Below, one piece after another: positions 60,502-64,000 of a stretch of 64,000 nt of DNA. The notes beneath the pieces were generated by a model. That model did no database searches. It saw only the letters and a list, made by a program, of their open reading frames with translations, and was not told the origin of the DNA. Within the stretch, counting starts at the first letter, position 1; each line of letters starts with the position of its first letter. The DNA comes from Strigamia acuminata. Taxonomy: Eukaryota; Arthropoda; Chilopoda; Geophilomorpha; Linotaeniidae. Location: contig OX442319.1 in the NCBI GenBank assembly GCA_949358305.1, positions 4,402,001 through 4,466,000 of the forward strand, in the 5' to 3' direction. Both the position numbers and the translations under genes were made by a program.

Positions 60502-63500
60502 GCGTCACGGCGCGGTCGGAGGACGGCCCTCGTCCCCAAAAACCACACTCCGGGTCACGTGGTCTCGCACTCGACTTTTTCAGTTTTCCCGTTTTCGGCC
60601 CGTTACGGCCAAGGACCGTAACGGGTCGAAAACGGGCCGCAACGGGTCGAAAACGGCCGCAACGGGTCGAAAACGGCCCGCACGGGCCGTTAACGGGCCG
60701 CCGACGGTCCCGTCACAATCCCGTAACGGCTCGCACGGGCCGTTAACGGGCCGCCGACGGTCCCGTCACGATCCCGTAACGGCTCGCACGGGCCGTTAAC
60801 GGGCCGCCGACGGTTCCGTAACTATCCCGTAACGGCCCGCACGGGCCGTTAACGGGCCGCCGACGGTCCCGTCACGACCCCGTAACGGCCCGTACGACCT
60901 CATGCGGGCCGTTAACGGGCCGTTAACGGGCCGTTAACGGGCCGTTAACGGCCCGTTAACGGCGTAAAACCGAAAACAGGATTCGAGATTAATGTCTATG
61001 AATGTTGTACGCGTTTTCATGTACGTGTTGTCGGTTGTTGATTTTTTCGATTTACACCGTCACGGCCCGTTAACGGCCCGTTAACGGCCCGTTAACGGCC
61101 CGTCAACGGCCCGCATGGGGTCGCACGGGCCGTTAACGGGCCGCCGACGGTCCCGTCACGATCCCGTAACGGCCCGCACGGGCCGTTAACGGGCCGCCGA
61201 CGGTCCCGTCACGATTCCGTAACGGCTCGCACGGGCCGTTAACGGGCCGCCGACGGTCCCGTCACGATCCCGTAACGGCTCGCACGGGCCGTTAACGGGC
61301 CGCCGACGGTCCCGTCACGGTCCCGTAACGGCCTTCGTTCCCGGACTTCGGCTCGCCGACGGCCCGTGCGACCTCATGCGGGCCGCTAACGGGCTGTCAA
61401 CGGGCCGTTAACGGCCCGTTTTCGACCCGCTACGGCCCGTCACGGCCTGTTGGCCGTGCGACCCGTGACTCGGAGTGTGGTTTTTGGGGACGAGGGCCGT
61501 CCTCCGGCCGCGCCGCGACGCGCCGCGGGTCGGACAAGAAACGACCCGGTCGGAAACCGAACCTCAGTGTCCAATCGGGCAGAAATTGTGCGGAAGTTTA
61601 ACCAAAAATGGCCAAAAGTCGGTGCAAGTTTTGCACGCAACAAACGTCCGATGTGACAGTGCCCATGCGGGTTGGACGTGCATGTGGGCGCGTGTGGGCG
61701 CTCGATTTACCGGCCCGTTGGACGAGTTAAACCAAAATTTCCCAATATCTTGCATAAATTTAAAGAAGATTTGACAGATTTCCAGATTTTAAGCGATGTT
61801 TTACATAAGTCCGTCCCATTGCTGAAATTCCGTGAAAATTTGTCAAAAATTGACAAAAGTCTGTGCAAATTTTGTCAGAAATAGGAAACAAAAAATTTAA
61901 AATTCGTCCAACGCGCCAGTAAATCGAGCGCGCCCATGCGTGGACAGTGCGCCGGCGGGAGCCCCGGCCGTCCTCTCTCTCTCTCTCTCTCGGCCGCCAA
62001 GGCTCGCCCCTCCGCCCGTCGGCGGGAGCCCCGACCGTCCCCCCTCTCTCTTTCGGCCGCCAAAGGATCGCCCCTCCGCTCGTCACAGATTTTTGTCAAT
62101 ATTTGATGAATTTCAACAGATTTTCAGCAATATTTTACAGGACATTTCTGCTCTTTTGGATACATTTTCAAAGGTTTTATTGCTAAAATTCTGGGGAAAT
62201 TTATCAAAAATTGACAAAAAATCGATGCAAGTTTTGTCAGAAACTGATAAAATCTTCTTAAACTCGTCCAACGCGCCGGCGAGTGCACATGCGGGGACAG
62301 TGGGCACGTCCAGCCCGCGTGCACACTGTCAGATCGGGCGGTTTCGGGCACAGTTTGATCCGGGCAAATATCTAGCAAAACTTGCACCGATTTTTTGTCA
62401 ATTTTAGACAAATTTCAGCGATATTTTACGAGACATTTCTGCTCGATTGGACACATTTCCAGGGGTTTTTTGTAAAACATTGATAAAATTCCGTGGAAAT
62501 TTATCAAATATTGGCAAAATTCGGTGCTAATTTTGTCAAAAATTAGGAAAAAAAAATTTTCAAAACTTGTCCAACGTGCCGGTAAATCGAGCGCCCACAT
62601 GCCTAGATAGTGCACGCCCAACCCGCCAAGGCTCGCCCCTCCGCCCGTTGGCGGGAGCCCCGGCCGTCCCCTCTCTCTCTCTTTCTCTCTCTCTCTCGGG
62701 CGCCCGGAGCTCGCCCCTCCGCCCGTCACCGACTTTTGACACAATTTTTGATGAAATTCAACGGAATTTTAGCAACGTTTTACAAAAAACCTGTGGAAAT
62801 GTGTCCAACCGGGCAGAAATGTGTCGTAAAATGTTGCCGAAATTCTGTGAAAATTTGTCACAAATTGCCAAAAGTCGGTGCAAATTTTGTCAGAAATAGG
62901 AAACAAAAAATTTAAAATTCGTCCAACGCGCCAGTAAATCGAGCGCGCCCATGCGTGGACAGTGCGCCGGCGGGAGCCCCGGCCGTCCTCTCTCTCTCTC
63001 TCTCTCGGCCGCCAAGGCTCGCCCCTCCGCCCGTCGGCGGGAGCCCCGACCGTCCCCCCTCTCTCTTTCGGCCGCCAAAGGATCGCCCCTCCGCTCGTCA
63101 CAGATTTTTGTCAATATTTGATGAATTTCAACAGATTTTCAGCAATATTTTACAGGACATTTCTGCTCTTTTGGATACATTTTCAAAGGTTTTATTGCTA
63201 AAATTCTGGGGAAATTTATCAAATATTGACAAAAAATCGATGCAAGTTTTGTCAGAAATTGATAAAATCTTCTTAAACTCGTCCAACGCGCCGGCGAGTG
63301 CACATGCGGGGACAGTGGGCACGTCCAGCCCGCGTGCACACTGTCAGATCGGGCGGTTTCGGGCACAGTTTGATCCGGGCAAATATCTAGCAAAACTTGC
63401 ACCGATTTTTTGTCAATTTTAGACAAATTTCAGCGATATTTTACGAGACATTTCTGCTCGATTGGACACATTTCCAGGGGTTTTTTGTAAAACATTGATA

Positions 63501-64000
63501 AAATTCCGTGGAAATTTATCAAATATTGGCAAAATTCGGTGCTAATTTTGTCAAAAATTAGGAAAAAAAAATTTTCAAAACTTGTCCAACGTGCCGGTAA
63601 ATCGAGCGCCCACATGCCTAGATAGTGCACGCCCAACCCGCCAAGGCTCGCCCCTCCGCCCGTTGGCGGGAGCCCCGGCCGTCCCCTCTCTCTCTCTTTC
63701 TCTCTCTCTCTCGGGCGCCCGGAGCTCGCCCCTCCGCCCGTCACCGACTTTTGACACAATTTTTGATGAAATTCAACGGAATTTTAGCAACGTTTTACAA
63801 AAAACCTGTGGAAATGTGTCCAACCGGGCAGAAATGTGTCGTAAAATGTTGCCGAAATTCTGTGAAAATTTGTCACAAATTGCCAAAAGTCGGTGCAAGT
63901 ATTGCTAGATTTGGGCGCATCAAACTGTGCCGAGATCTGACAGTGTCCACGCGGTTTTGAAGCGCCCACTGTCGACGCACGTGGGCGCTCAATTTACCGG
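60502..64000. repeat. Array 2 unit 3 (type C, incomplete at window end)
   Basis: Has the 11-bp extra subrepeat copy near 60945 and GGGCTGTCAACGGG at ~61391, as in unit 5 of array 1. The window ends about 200 bp before the next expected unit start. Confidence 0.93.

Larger units (their letters stand above)
52242..64000. repeat. Leader plus satellite array 2 (A-B-C, runs off the window)
   Basis: The sequence matches 27691 onward at offset 24,551 bp through leader, unit A and most of unit B. Units start at 53092 (3694 bp, type A), 56786 (3716 bp, type B plus one CT dinucleotide near 59290) and 60502 (type C, still running at 64000). Relative to array 1, one complete 7,408-bp A-B dimer is absent. 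Unit 60502 shares type C markers (the extra GGGCCGTTAAC and GGGCTGTCAACGGG) with unit 5 and has a private CGAAAACAGG change near 60971. Confidence 0.93.

Noticed and set aside
28371-64000. Recurrent 60-157-codon frames throughout the satellite (Ser-Leu or Arg-Glu runs)
   Set aside because: They repeat with the 3.7-kb period, encode low-complexity CT-tract peptides or Arg/Gly-rich strings, and occur in several frames of the same DNA with no domain.
28541-64000. Ribosomal DNA intergenic spacer
   Set aside because: Subrepeats and CT tracts resemble spacer DNA, but no 18S, 5.8S or 28S sequence is recognisable in any unit.

Overview
This is eukaryotic DNA from an invertebrate, most likely an arthropod. 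The genes have many short introns (about 48-100 nt), AATAAA poly(A) signals and metazoan-specific products (the ciliary protein IFT80, the p38-pathway kinase MAPKAPK2, secreted WAP-like proteins). The species cannot be named from the sequence. A well-formed AT-AC U12-type intron implies an active minor spliceosome.

Left part (1-24,062), ordinary AT-rich gene territory. It opens with transposon debris: a broken PIF/Harbinger transposase, a retropepsin scrap, a 432-bp piggyBac-type MITE with TTAA duplications, and a MULE transposase fragment. A complete IFT80 gene follows on the minus strand (7,982-12,232; 17 coding exons, 772 aa) with an RFX X-box upstream of it. Next is a two-exon 83-aa membrane protein on the minus strand, head-to-head with a complete MAPKAPK2 gene (14,111-17,830; 10 exons, 428 aa). 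Two MAPKAPK2 introns carry 20-21-bp minisatellites. A single-exon gene whose C-terminus is a 21-bp coding minisatellite lies tail-to-tail with the kinase. Two copies of a small secreted cysteine-rich (WAP-like) gene, in about 0.9-kb direct duplications, bracket a single-exon leucine-rich-repeat gene with an apparent Elongin BC/Cullin-2 box. A CDC73 C-terminal exon fragment sits between the LRR gene and the second WAP-like copy.

Middle (24,063-27,692). A Ty1/copia retrotransposon with a 5' LTR, an initiator-Met tRNA primer site and an uninterrupted gag-protease-integrase-RT frame is cut off inside reverse transcriptase, exactly where the satellite region begins.

Right part (27,692-64,000), GC/CpG-rich satellite. 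About 3.7-kb higher-order repeats contain a GC-rich domain bounded by inverted repeats, then an AT-rich domain with a 1,015-bp internal tandem duplication. Unit lengths are exact: A = 3,694, B = 3,714, C = 3,705 bp. Array 1 reads A-B-A-B-C-(diverged end unit). Array 2 reads A-B(+2 bp)-C(cut by window end) and repeats array 1 at an offset of 24,551 bp. Between the arrays lie about 1.9 kb of non-satellite DNA, a solitary inverted-repeat element (50,483-51,575) that may be the ancestral form, and an inverted scrap of the array's own leader. No convincing protein gene is seen in the arrays; their recurring reading frames follow the repeats. The nested amplification of this fold-back repeat is the most unusual thing in the window.
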